Source: Streptomyces diastatochromogenes
GTDB lineage: Bacteria > Actinomycetota > Actinomycetes > Streptomycetales > Streptomycetaceae
Length of the DNA: 33,940 bases
Direction: 5' to 3'
Assembly (NCBI GenBank): GCA_001418405.1
Contig: LIQL01000313.1
Span: 1 to 33,940 of the forward strand
The position numbers and the translations under genes are program-made. Below the pieces are notes generated by a model. The model worked only from the letters and a program-made list of their open reading frames with translations, was not told the origin of the DNA and did not search any database. Of this stretch, positions 8,586 through 16,619 are shown piece after piece. Position 1 is the stretch's first letter; the number at the start of each line of letters is the position of its first letter.

Positions 8586-9102
8586 GCGGGTCCTCCAGGC
8601 TCAGCCGGGAGGCGACCGCCGACGACGACCCGGTGTACTTGCCGAGGTAGCCGACGGCGTCGCCCTGCATCGCCCAGAACGCCAACTTCCCGATCAGCAT
8701 GCCCGGGTAGACGCGTACCGGGTGGGCGACCTTCATCTCCAGCGTCCACGGGAAGACCGCCCCGCTGTGCCCGAGCGGCGCGGAGAACTGGATCCAGATG
8801 CCGAGGGTGGAGGCCGACCGGCAGGCGTAGAGGGTGGCCGCGTAGTGCGGGCTGCCCATGGCCTCCATGGTGCCGCCGAGGTAGAACCGCCCCGGTTCCA
8901 GGACCATGCCGTCGGGGCCCATCGTCACGTGCCGGGCCTTCGGCGGCGTGAAGCAGTCGATGACGTCGTCGTCGTACCAGAGGATGTCCTCGGCCAGCCG
9001 GAAGCCGTAGCTGTTGGGCTCCAGGCGCTCGGGGTCGAAGTCGTCGATCTGGATGCGTCCGGCCCGCACCTCGGACAGGATCTCGGGTCCGCTGAGGATC
9101 AC
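8572..9102 (-). CDS. dCTP deaminase-like protein with an altered active site
   Basis: A 176-aa protein of the dCTP deaminase/dUTPase fold. Family features are LEPNSYGFRL (28-37), YACRSASTLG (92-101), WTLEMKV (119-125), RVYPGMLIGKLAFW (130-143) and the C-terminal lid GKYTGSSSAVASRL (154-167). Compared with the E. coli Dcd motif RSSLARLG, this copy reads RSASTLG: one residue shorter and without the second, catalytic Arg (R115). The Glu corresponding to E138 is kept (E122). Its substrate may not be dCTP, or it may be non-catalytic or need a partner. GTG start 9102 overlaps the kinase stop (GTGA). It is a paralogue of the N-terminal domain of the fusion protein at the operon head. Confidence 0.82.
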   Translation of the reverse strand: MILSGPEILSEVRAGRIQIDDFDPERLEPNSYGFRLAEDILWYDDDVIDCFTPPKARHVTMGPDGMVLEPGRFYLGGTMEAMGSPHYAATLYACRSASTLGIWIQFSAPLGHSGAVFPWTLEMKVAHPVRVYPGMLIGKLAFWAMQGDAVGYLGKYTGSSSAVASRLSLEDPRVTG

Positions 9103-9659
9103 AGCCAGCCCTCCAACACCTGCTGGACGGCGGCGCGGTAGGTGTCGAGGTCCGCGCCGTTGTCGAGGACGGCGTCCGGCTCGATGCGGTCGAGCTCCCG
9201 GGTCGAGGCGTCGGCCCGGGTCGGGTCGCCGCGTTCGGCCAGGCGCTTCTGCCGCAGGCCCTCGTCGCAGACGATGCGCAGCACGCGGAAGCCCTGGGCG
9301 CGCAGGGCCGGGGCGTCCACGTGCGGGTCGCGCAGGTCGTCGTTGATGACCACGTCGGCGTCGGTCCCGGCCAGGCGGCGGGTGAAGTCGTCGGCGAGGG
9401 AGGCGGGGCGGATCCGGCGCAGGGCGCCGGCCAGCGCCTCCATCAGGAGCTGGTCCTGGGCGCCGGCGGCCAGTTGCGCGCCGGCGGTGCGGTAGACCTC
9501 GGCCTGGAGGTCGTAGAGCGGCGCGGCGAGCTTCACGCGGGTGTGGGACAGCCCGCGCTCCCGGGCGAACTCCTCGATCATCGAGGCGCAGGTGGACTTG
9601 CCGGCCCCGCTCAGGCCGATCACGGACACCCTCAGGGTGCGGCCGGACGCGCTGCTCAT
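9099..9659 (-). CDS. P-loop nucleotide/nucleoside monophosphate kinase-like protein
   Basis: A 186-aa P-loop protein with a Walker A motif GLSGAGKST (15-23), a DVVINDDLRDPHVDAPAL segment (about 107-124) typical of deoxynucleotide monophosphate kinase and dephospho-CoA-kinase-like folds, and an Arg-rich lid (QKRLAERGDPTR). It most likely transfers the gamma phosphate of ATP to a small nucleotide-like substrate. It overlaps the HPr-kinase-like gene before it (ATGA) and the dCTP-deaminase-like gene after it (GTGA), so these three are coupled. The exact acceptor is not visible from sequence. Confidence 0.8.
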   Translation of the reverse strand: MSSASGRTLRVSVIGLSGAGKSTCASMIEEFARERGLSHTRVKLAAPLYDLQAEVYRTAGAQLAAGAQDQLLMEALAGALRRIRPASLADDFTRRLAGTDADVVINDDLRDPHVDAPALRAQGFRVLRIVCDEGLRQKRLAERGDPTRADASTRELDRIEPDAVLDNGADLDTYRAAVQQVLEGWL

Positions 9660-10738
9660 CGGGTCTCCTTCGACGGTGCGGGGTGGGCGGTGCGGTCCAG
9701 GACCGCGTCCGGGTCGACGTCGAGGGTGCCGTGCAGGCGCACCATGTCGATCGAGTCCAGGGCGGTGCGGAGGGCGGCGAGCGACTGGTAGAAGCGCGTG
9801 TAGTCGGGGACCAGGTGGGTCTGCCAGGTGAAGAAGGTGGTGTCCAGCTGGCGGTCGACGATCTTGTTGAGGTGGGCCCAGCGCTCGTTGTCGTCGGTGA
9901 GGTGACAGGTCGTCAGGGGCTGGCCGGGGGCGACCTCGGGCAGCAGCAGCGCCGCCAACCGCTTGGGCTCGGCGGAGAACTCCGAGCCCAACCAGGACTC
10001 GAAGACGTCCGGGTCCATGAGGATCTTGTGCCCCGGCTCGTGGGCGTCGAGCTGCGGGTCGACCCGCTCGCGCACCAGCGCCTCCAGCCGGGCGTCGGCC
10101 CGGATCGTGCCGACCCCCACGTAGGGGTAGTCCCGCCACGGGTGGACGGTGATCCGGCCGTCCTCAAGGGTGCAGAAGAGCTTGTCGCCGGTGAAGTACT
10201 GCCAGGTGGGCCGACGCAGCACCGACAGCAGGGTGGTGGTCTTGCCCGCGCCCTTGGGCCCGGCGATGATCACCGCTTCGCCGTCCCGGTGCGCACCGGA
10301 GGCGTGCAGCACGACCGTGCCGAGGTCCTCCTCGTGGCGGATGACGAGGTCCCGCACGAAGTCGAGGACCTGCACCACCGAGCCCTCGGTGAGGCGGAGG
10401 TGGAAGGTGTCGTCCTTGCGGGCGTCGACGGGGGCGTCGAGCAGCGTCGCACGGTTGACGTAGAGCCGGCGGCCGCCGCGGTCCACGACGTGGGCGTCGA
10501 AGTTGAACTCCGCGGCGTTGCTGCGCCGGATGACGGAGAGCGGCAGCCGCCAGACCTCGGCGTCGACGTCGGTGGACGGGTCGTAGCCGTGCACCGCGAT
10601 GCGGAAGGTGGGCTGCTGCGCGGGGGTGTCGCCCATCAGGTGGCGGAAGAAGCGGTGGATCGGCGCGAAGACGTCCACCGCGTCGTCGGCGAGGTCGAAC
10701 TGCACGGTGGTGTGCAGGAAGTTGAGGTACTGGATCAC
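9656..10738 (-). CDS. HPr kinase-like P-loop protein
   Basis: A 360-aa protein with a Walker A motif GPKGAGKTT (160-168), preceded by VVLHASGAHRDGEAVIIAG. The strand-loop-strand and spacing match HprK/PEP-carboxykinase-like P-loop proteins found in natural-product clusters, some of which phosphorylate small molecules or peptides. YFTGDKLFCTLEDGRITVHPW follows. The N-terminal ~140 residues are not recognised. GTG start at 10738 is 7 nt after the SRPBCC gene, and the end overlaps the small kinase (ATGA). It is likely a kinase acting on a pathway intermediate; a structural or non-catalytic role is possible. Confidence 0.75.
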   Translation of the reverse strand: MIQYLNFLHTTVQFDLADDAVDVFAPIHRFFRHLMGDTPAQQPTFRIAVHGYDPSTDVDAEVWRLPLSVIRRSNAAEFNFDAHVVDRGGRRLYVNRATLLDAPVDARKDDTFHLRLTEGSVVQVLDFVRDLVIRHEEDLGTVVLHASGAHRDGEAVIIAGPKGAGKTTTLLSVLRRPTWQYFTGDKLFCTLEDGRITVHPWRDYPYVGVGTIRADARLEALVRERVDPQLDAHEPGHKILMDPDVFESWLGSEFSAEPKRLAALLLPEVAPGQPLTTCHLTDDNERWAHLNKIVDRQLDTTFFTWQTHLVPDYTRFYQSLAALRTALDSIDMVRLHGTLDVDPDAVLDRTAHPAPSKETR

Positions 10739-10745
10739 GTGGAGC

Positions 10746-11192
10746 TCACTCTCCGTCGGCGGGCGGGTGGGCGGCGACCGCCCGCAGCAGGGCGTCGGCG
10801 TGGGCCTGGAAGGACTGGGCCCAGATGGGTTCGAGCAGCGGCGCGAGGCCGTCGATGCCGAGTTCGAAGGCGAGGGCGAGGGAGATCCGCGCGCCGGTCG
10901 GCGTCTCCTCGACCCGCCACGCGCCGGTCAGCGCCTCCAGGTCACCGGCGGTCTGGGCGAAGTGCAGTTGCAGGCCGGGGCCGGCGGCCTCGTCCTGCAC
11001 CCAGGTCACTTCGCTGCCGTTCAACAGCACGGTCCACTCCGACGAGCGGTGCCGCTCGCTCGTGGACGGCAGTTGCCGGACGGCGAGCACGTGGTCGGCG
11101 GCGGGGGCGAAGGTCCGGGCGTCCTTGACGATCGCCCACGCCTGGTCCGCGGACCGCCCGGCGAGCCGGGTCTCTGCATGGATCTCGGGCAC
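10746..11192 (-). CDS. SRPBCC (START/polyketide-cyclase-like) family protein
   Basis: A 148-aa protein with the SRPBCC pattern: an N-terminal strand with alternating hydrophobics and a DQAWAIVKDARTFAPAADHVL helix-turn, central antiparallel strands (EWTVLLNGSEVTWVQDEA), and a long C-terminal helix (LAPLLEPIWAQSFQAHADALLRAVA). Such proteins bind hydrophobic ligands or act as cyclases/dehydratases. GTG start at 11192; it lies 19 nt after the unknown 194-aa gene and 7 nt before the HPr-kinase-like gene. No catalytic residues can be assigned. Confidence 0.75.
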   Translation of the reverse strand: MPEIHAETRLAGRSADQAWAIVKDARTFAPAADHVLAVRQLPSTSERHRSSEWTVLLNGSEVTWVQDEAAGPGLQLHFAQTAGDLEALTGAWRVEETPTGARISLALAFELGIDGLAPLLEPIWAQSFQAHADALLRAVAAHPPADGE

Positions 11193-11211
11193 GGTGGTCA
11201 GACCTCTCTGT

Positions 11212-11796
11212 TCAGGCGGCCTTCATGAAGGGGGCGAGGAATCCGATGTCGAGGCCGGCCGACCGGGCCAGTCGGGTCCACACCCGCAGGGTCCGCAGCA
11301 TGTCCCGCTGCCCCTCGGCGACCAGCCGGTCGGGCAGTTCGCCGGGGAAGGCCGCCAGCATCCGCTCCCACAGGGCGTGGATCTCCTCGACCCGGCAGGT
11401 GTCCCCGCCGAACTCCTCGGCCAGGCCGAACGCCTCGATCAGCTCGGGACCGGAGGCGTCGAGCACCTCCCCCATCCCGTACTCCAGCGCCACCGCCAGG
11501 CAGTGCGCGTCGTCGACCGCGGCGCGGCCGGCGAGCCGTTGGTCGATGTCGAGGAGCTGCTCCAACAGCCTTATCTTGGCGGCCTGTTGCATCTGGGGCT
11601 GGTCGGTGCCGCCCTCCAGGTCCTCGATGTAGGCCCGGCCCTCGGCGAGCATCAGCCAGGCGGCCTGCACCCACGCCTCGACGGACTGCGGGGCCGGCAT
11701 GGCGTGCCCGCCGCGCACCGTGGGGAACACCGGGAGCCGGCCGCCGATGCCGGGGCGCCCGGGCGCGTCCGGTTCCTGGTTCCGGTTGGGGGTCAT
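11212..11796 (-). CDS. Conserved-looking protein of unknown function
   Basis: A 194-aa protein I do not recognise. It is predicted to be mainly helical and soluble, with no signal peptide or membrane segment. The first ~45 residues are Pro/Gly-rich and probably disordered. The rest has acidic amphipathic helices (VEAWVQAAWLMLAEGRAYIE, IRLLEQLLDIDQRLAG). It overlaps the nucleotidyltransferase-like gene by ATGA (11793-11796), so it is likely produced with, and perhaps bound to, that protein. An alternative start is the ATG of MPAPQSVEAW at about 11700. Codon use matches the neighbours, so it is a genuine gene. Confidence 0.72.
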   Translation of the reverse strand: MTPNRNQEPDAPGRPGIGGRLPVFPTVRGGHAMPAPQSVEAWVQAAWLMLAEGRAYIEDLEGGTDQPQMQQAAKIRLLEQLLDIDQRLAGRAAVDDAHCLAVALEYGMGEVLDASGPELIEAFGLAEEFGGDTCRVEEIHALWERMLAAFPGELPDRLVAEGQRDMLRTLRVWTRLARSAGLDIGFLAPFMKAA

Positions 11797-12902
11797 GCCG
11801 TGGTCTCCTCGCCGTGGTAGCCGATGTCGAGTCGCGCCGCGCCCGCCCGCAGGGCCCGCAGCAGGGTGGCGGCGTCGTGCGGGTCGAGCTTGCCGAGCGC
11901 GTCGAGCCCGATCGCCTCGCCGGCGAGCGGGAGGGTGTCCGTCACACCGGGCAGGACGACGCTGCCGCCGGGCGCGACCAGCAGCGCGGCGCCCGGGAGG
12001 AAGGGCTGGAGGGTGCCGGTGAGCTCCAGCCGGACGGTGGCCGTGGCGGCCGTGCCGGTGGCGCGCAGGCACTCCTGGGCGAGCGCCACGTACTCCCCCG
12101 CCAACGGCCGGGCGCCGGCCGTCGGATCGAGTGCGGCGGCGACGTCCTTGCGCAGCCGCTCCAGCTCCGCGCCGGCGGCGCGCACCGCGTCGTCGGGCCA
12201 GGCGTCCTCCGCCACGAACCGGGCCCAGCGCAGCAGGTACCACTTGCGGGTGGTGTAGACGTCGCCGTGGTGCGAGAGCAGCGCGTCCATCAGGTGCAGC
12301 AGGGCGTTGTAGGCGTAGCCGACGCGTCCCCGGCTCTCCCCGGCGGCCTCGGCGAGCGCGGTGTGCACGACGTGTTCGAGGGCGGTGTGCAAGGAGGCCC
12401 GGGACCAGACGGTGCTGAGTGCGGGCAGTGCGGCCAGGTGCGGCGCGGTGCCGTCCAGGGCGATGCCGTTGACGATGCGTTCGGTCTGCTTGCGGCGCGG
12501 TTCGCGCTGCTTGTCCCAGCTGCGGAAGCCGGCCACCGTCGCGGCCGGCGGCGCGGCGGCCAACCGGGCCAACTCGGCGAGGTTGGAGGCGAGTTCGGCC
12601 TCGCTGAAGGAGACCACCTCCAGGTGGTGCCCGTCGACGAAGATCTTGGTGGAGATCCGCGGGCCGTGGATCTCGTCGGCCTGGATGCGGATGAAGTCCA
12701 GGTCGCTGGTGGCGTTCGCCAGGCCGTGCACGGGCGAGCTGGTGAGCAGCAGCTGCCCTTCGCCGACCCGCTCGCGCATCAGCGCCGTGAGCCAGTGCGG
12801 GTCGAGTCCGCGGCCGGCGAGGAACTCCGCGACGTGGGCGTGGCGGCGCGCCGTCAGCTCCGCCGGGGACAGGGCGTGCGGGAATCCGGGGGGTGCACCC
12901 AT
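11793..12902 (-). CDS. Nucleotidyltransferase-fold protein
   Basis: A 369-aa protein with a pol-beta-type nucleotidyltransferase signature: LLTSSPVHGLANATSDLDFI (51-70), i.e. a small-residue turn then D67-x-D69, and a likely third carboxylate E95 in HHLEVVSF. The following helical region (about 180-260, including TRKWYLLRWARFVAEDAW) resembles the substrate-binding helices of small-molecule nucleotidyltransferases. It would transfer a nucleotidyl group to a small molecule or protein. ATG 12902 with AAGGA upstream lies 52 nt after the phosphodiesterase gene. Proteins of this fold can also be MNT-type antitoxins or toxins, but no HEPN partner was recognised. The assignment rests on the one motif. 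Confidence 0.68.
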   Translation of the reverse strand: MGAPPGFPHALSPAELTARRHAHVAEFLAGRGLDPHWLTALMRERVGEGQLLLTSSPVHGLANATSDLDFIRIQADEIHGPRISTKIFVDGHHLEVVSFSEAELASNLAELARLAAAPPAATVAGFRSWDKQREPRRKQTERIVNGIALDGTAPHLAALPALSTVWSRASLHTALEHVVHTALAEAAGESRGRVGYAYNALLHLMDALLSHHGDVYTTRKWYLLRWARFVAEDAWPDDAVRAAGAELERLRKDVAAALDPTAGARPLAGEYVALAQECLRATGTAATATVRLELTGTLQPFLPGAALLVAPGGSVVLPGVTDTLPLAGEAIGLDALGKLDPHDAATLLRALRAGAARLDIGYHGEETTA

Positions 12903-12954
12903 CGGGTCCGTCCTTCTTCGGTCTGCTTCGGTGGGATTCGTGGGCGGGCGGCGA

Positions 12955-14607
12955 CTACTCGGCCCAGGGCGGCGCCACGCCCAGTTGGCGCAGGACCAGG
13001 CGGGCCGGCGCGGTGTTGTCGATGACGTCCGGGACGTCGGGTCGGCCGCCCGCCGGGATGCCCGGGCCGACGGCGGCGTGCACGGCGTGCAGCCGGCCGT
13101 CCCCGGTGTAGACCACGTGCGCCCCGGTCTTCGGCGTCCGCCGTACCGCCGGGCCCTCCCCCAGCAGCACCGAGGAGGGCTGGTAGTCGTCGGCGAGCGC
13201 GAGGAAGACCACGGGCGGAAGCGCGGCCCCTTCGGGCAGGACGTTCCCGCGGTCGTCGAGGACGGCGCTGAGCACCGGCTGGCCGGTGTCCGGGTCGGTG
13301 AGGGTGCGCAGGGTCGCCACCGCGCGGGCCACGGCGGAGCCGGCCCGGACCGGGTCCGCCTGGTCGGTGGCCCACAGGGAGCCGTTGTTGGCCGGGTGGT
13401 AGAGGACCGACGAGCGGTGGGTGTCCAGGGCGCCGTCGGCGTCCGTCGCGGTCAGTCCGGCCCGCACCAGGTGGTCGTTGACGTGCACCAGGTGGGTGCT
13501 GCCCACCATGCCGTGGTCGGCGCCGAGCACCACGGTGTCGTCGTCCTCCGCCCGGTCCAGCACCCGGCCCAGGACCGCGTCGGCGTCCTGGTAGCAGCGA
13601 CGGAGGCAGGACCACACCTGGTCGGCGATGTCCGGGCGGTGCGCGGCGCTCTTCTCGTCGCACCAGCCCAGGAGTTCGTGGCCGACGTCGTCGGTCATCG
13701 GCAGGTAGACGACGACCAGGTCGGCGTCGTGGGCGCGCAGCACCTGGTCGGCGGCGGCGCCGAAGGACCGGGACACGCACCGCACCGACGACAGGAACAC
13801 CTCCTCGGCGGTGCCGTCGCCCCCTTCGGCGAGCCGCGGCCCGAAGACGCCGGCCCGGTAGAGCGGACCGACCCCCTCGCCGGCGAACGGCGGGCCGGCC
13901 GCCAGTGCCCGCACCAGCGGGGCGTTCCGGCCGGCGGTGCGCACGTCCCAGACGCCGGTGTGCACCAGCAGCAGGCCCTGCGGGGTGTGCACGCAGCAGA
14001 CCCAGGTGCCGTGGCCGGCGTCGTCCAGCAGCAGCGGCTGCCAGTCGCCGCCGACGTCGAGCCGCAGGTCCGTGCGGGCGGTGCGGACCCGTACCCGCCC
14101 GTCCTGCGGCGCCGCTTCCACCTCGGCGCGGAACGGGCCGAGGTCCCAGGTCTGGGTGCCGGCGCCGGGCACGACCGGGCACACCGCGTGCCGGGTGAGC
14201 CGGCGGCTGTACGCCTCCACGGCGGCGTCGACGTAGTGCCCGGTGCCGCCGGTCTCCCGGAACACCCAGGGGGCGTGCACGAAGGCACTGCTGCGGTCGT
14301 GCTCCGAGGCGGACTCCCACACCGGTGGCACGGCGGGGAACCTCGGGGCGAAGCCGCTGACGTGGCTGACCAGCCCGTCGCCGGCGCCGGGCACCGTGAA
14401 GCCGGTGACGCCGTGCTCGCCCGGCCAGGCACCGGTGAAGAGCGTGGCCAGTGAGGGCGGTGTCTGGCAGTTGGGCCGGGCCGGGCGGGCCGCGGCGAAG
14501 GTGCCGCGGGCCCGCATCCGGGTGACGGCGGGCAGCGCGCCCTCGCGTTCGAGCCGGTCCACCACCCAGTGCGCGGCGGCGTCCCAGACCACCCAGTAGA
14601 CCGTCAC
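12955..14607 (-). CDS. Alkaline phosphatase-superfamily phosphodiesterase/nucleotide pyrophosphatase-like
   Basis: A 550-aa hydrolase of the type I phosphodiesterase/nucleotide pyrophosphatase group. It has the first metal Asp (D9 in YWVVWDA), the nucleophile region NCQTPPSLATLFTGAWPGEHG with T49 as likely nucleophile, VVVYLPMTDDVGHELLGW (second metal Asp/His), and VVLGADHGMVGS (metal Asp-His). No signal peptide is seen, so it acts in the cytoplasm. GTG start 14607 overlaps the HAD stop (GTGA). Enzymes of this family cleave phosphodiester or pyrophosphate bonds, or move phosphate/phosphonate groups. In this operon it may cleave a nucleotide-linked intermediate. Confidence 0.83.
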   Translation of the reverse strand: MTVYWVVWDAAAHWVVDRLEREGALPAVTRMRARGTFAAARPARPNCQTPPSLATLFTGAWPGEHGVTGFTVPGAGDGLVSHVSGFAPRFPAVPPVWESASEHDRSSAFVHAPWVFRETGGTGHYVDAAVEAYSRRLTRHAVCPVVPGAGTQTWDLGPFRAEVEAAPQDGRVRVRTARTDLRLDVGGDWQPLLLDDAGHGTWVCCVHTPQGLLLVHTGVWDVRTAGRNAPLVRALAAGPPFAGEGVGPLYRAGVFGPRLAEGGDGTAEEVFLSSVRCVSRSFGAAADQVLRAHDADLVVVYLPMTDDVGHELLGWCDEKSAAHRPDIADQVWSCLRRCYQDADAVLGRVLDRAEDDDTVVLGADHGMVGSTHLVHVNDHLVRAGLTATDADGALDTHRSSVLYHPANNGSLWATDQADPVRAGSAVARAVATLRTLTDPDTGQPVLSAVLDDRGNVLPEGAALPPVVFLALADDYQPSSVLLGEGPAVRRTPKTGAHVVYTGDGRLHAVHAAVGPGIPAGGRPDVPDVIDNTAPARLVLRQLGVAPPWAE

Positions 14608-15386
14608 CGTTCCCCCAACTTCGCTATCAGGTCGGGCAGTTCGGCGATGGAGTCGCAGGTGTGGGTGGCCGCCCCGGTCAGCCCCTCGGCGTGCTGGTCC
14701 GCGTACTTGCCGGTGCGGACCTGCACGGTGCGCAGTCCCGCGGCGTTCCCGCCGGCGACGTCGGTGCTCGCGTCGTCCCCCACCACCAGGCACTCTTCGG
14801 CGGACACGCCCAGCGAGCGGACGGCCAGCGCGAAGAAGTCGACGGCCGGCTTGCCCAGCACCCGGGCGGTGGTTCCGGCCGCGTACTCGACGGCCGCGAC
14901 GACCGCACCGGTGTCCAGGTGGTCGCCGTCGGCGCGCTTGAAGTACCGGCCGCGCTGGAGGGCCAGGAGTTCGGCCCCCTCCCGCACGGCCCGGAACGCG
15001 CCGTCCAGCGCCGGGTAGTCCAGCACGTCGCGGCAGTCGCCGATCAGCACGTGCGTGTACGGCGGTTCGGACACCAGGCCGGGCACCCCGTCGCGCAGGG
15101 CGCGCGACACCAGGGCGTAGGTGCGGACCCCGGGGGCGGTGAGCAGGTGCCGCGCCGCCACCACGGGTGTGAAGAGTTCCTCCGGCCGGACCGGCAGGCC
15201 GTAGCCGGTGAGCCGGGCGTGGATCTGCGCCGTCGTCCGGGAGTCGGTGTTGGTCAGGAAGCGCAGCGCCACCCCCTGCTCCCGCAGTGCGCCGATGGCG
15301 GCGGCCGCGCCCTCGATGACCCGCTCGTTGGCGTAGAGCGTGCCCTCCAGGTCCAGGAGCGCGGCGCGGAGGGGCGTGCCCGTCAT
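14604..15386 (-). CDS. HAD-superfamily phosphatase, subclass IIA (NagD/LHPP-like)
   Basis: A 260-aa HAD hydrolase. Motif I is LLDLEGTL (D12-x-E14), so the second acidic residue is Glu instead of the usual Asp. Motif II is RFLTNTDSR, the Lys motif is in VLGKPAVDFF, and motif IV is VVGDDASTDVAGG. The cap and motif arrangement are those of NagD/LHPP/HDHD2 proteins, which remove phosphate from sugar phosphates, nucleotides or phosphoamino compounds. It overlaps both neighbours by 4 nt (ATGA at 15383-15386; GTGA at 14604-14607). A dephosphorylation step in the left pathway is likely; the substrate is unknown. Confidence 0.86.
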   Translation of the reverse strand: MTGTPLRAALLDLEGTLYANERVIEGAAAAIGALREQGVALRFLTNTDSRTTAQIHARLTGYGLPVRPEELFTPVVAARHLLTAPGVRTYALVSRALRDGVPGLVSEPPYTHVLIGDCRDVLDYPALDGAFRAVREGAELLALQRGRYFKRADGDHLDTGAVVAAVEYAAGTTARVLGKPAVDFFALAVRSLGVSAEECLVVGDDASTDVAGGNAAGLRTVQVRTGKYADQHAEGLTGAATHTCDSIAELPDLIAKLGER

Positions 15387-16618
15387 CGAACCACCGGCCG
15401 GGCCAGTTCGGGGCGGGCGGCGACGGCGTCCTTGAGGAAGGTGCGCTTGGAGTAGACGCCGCGCTCGTCACAGAGGCCGTGCTCGCGCAGGAAGGACTCC
15501 AGCCAGTCGGCGAGCTGCGCCATCTCCTCCTTGACCAGCGCCTCGTCGGGCTCGACGGCGGTGCGGCTGCGCAGGTACTCCAGCTCGCACTGGTTGAGGG
15601 TGACGTCCCGGGCGTCCACCAGGCTGCAGTGGTCGAAGAAGATGCCGTAGACGTGTCCGCTGCGCACCGACTCGAAGTTGATGTCGTAGCGCACCCGCCG
15701 GAAGGACGGCAGGCGGACGGCGTCGACCCGCAGTTCCTCGGTGACGTGCCGTTCGAAGCCGCCGTCGTCGGTCAGGTCGAGGCCGTAGGTGTGGGATTCG
15801 CGGCGCTGGAAGGCGTCCTCGGCGTACCACTTGCGCTTCATCAGGTGCTTGCCGTCGGTGGTGGGGATGAAGGAGGCGTAGCCGCGCTCCGCCTCGCCCG
15901 GTCCGGTGACCTCGAAGAGGTGGTTGAGGTAGTCCCACGCCTGGAACTCGTCCCGGTACTCCATGACGTAGCCGGGCAGTGCGCCGTCCAGCACCCGGTG
16001 GTGCAGTTCCACGGTCAGCGTCCAGGTGTCGACCGGCGGTTGGAGGGTGTACTTGTACTCCAGCTCCTGGCCGCTGAAGCACTTGCGGTAGTAGCGCTGG
16101 TGGTTGTTGAGGAACAGGAACTGCTCGGCGTGGCGGGCGACCGCCGCCGGCAGCCAGCCGAGGTCCGGCACGTCGGCGGCGGCGAGCGGCTCCTCGGTGA
16201 GGCGGATGAAGCAGGCGTCCTCGGCCAGGAAGCGGACCTGGCTGTGGACGTGGGCGCGGCCGTCCCGCGCGGTCACGTAGAACAGCGGGACGAGGGGCCC
16301 GCCGGTGTGCTCGCCGGCACCGAGCGCGGCCACCGCGTCGGTGAGCGGCGCGCCGGGCAGCATGCGCGGGAAGAGGTCCCCGCCGCGCGCCTCGACGGCC
16401 GGGCCGGCGGGGCCCGCCGGGGTGCGGGCGTGCAGGGTGACGGTGCCGAGGTCGGCCCAGGTGACGATGACGGTGTTGGCCGGGAACGGCTCCTCGACCG
16501 GGGCGGTCAGCGACACCAGGACCAGGGGGTCGGTGTCGGCGAGCGGGGCGGTGCCGTTCAGCAGGTGCAGGCCCCCGAGGACGAGCCAGGCGGCGGCGTC
16601 GCGGTGGTGGGTGGTCAT
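15383..16618 (-). CDS. CYTH-domain (triphosphate tunnel metalloenzyme-like) protein with extra N-terminal domain
   Basis: A 411-aa protein. The C-terminal ~225 residues begin with E185-L-E187-Y-K189, the ExExK signature of CYTH/triphosphate tunnel enzymes (adenylyl cyclase class IV, thiamine triphosphatase, mRNA triphosphatase). Later strands carry the expected alternating charged residues (KHLMKRKWY 258-266, RRVRYDINFES 307-317, CELEYLRSR 344-352). The N-terminal ~175 residues are unrecognised. The family binds triphosphates and metal inside a beta tunnel, so hydrolysis or cyclisation of a nucleoside triphosphate is plausible. It starts 1 nt after the fusion gene stop and overlaps the HAD gene (ATGA). 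Confidence 0.72.
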   Translation of the reverse strand: MTTHHRDAAAWLVLGGLHLLNGTAPLADTDPLVLVSLTAPVEEPFPANTVIVTWADLGTVTLHARTPAGPAGPAVEARGGDLFPRMLPGAPLTDAVAALGAGEHTGGPLVPLFYVTARDGRAHVHSQVRFLAEDACFIRLTEEPLAAADVPDLGWLPAAVARHAEQFLFLNNHQRYYRKCFSGQELEYKYTLQPPVDTWTLTVELHHRVLDGALPGYVMEYRDEFQAWDYLNHLFEVTGPGEAERGYASFIPTTDGKHLMKRKWYAEDAFQRRESHTYGLDLTDDGGFERHVTEELRVDAVRLPSFRRVRYDINFESVRSGHVYGIFFDHCSLVDARDVTLNQCELEYLRSRTAVEPDEALVKEEMAQLADWLESFLREHGLCDERGVYSKRTFLKDAVAARPELARPVVR

Positions 16619-16619
16619 G

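Noticed and set aside
12361..14454. Plus-strand open frame of 697 codons opposite the NTase-like and phosphodiesterase genes
   Set aside because: Same shadow pattern; the real genes on the minus strand have coupled starts and catalytic motifs.
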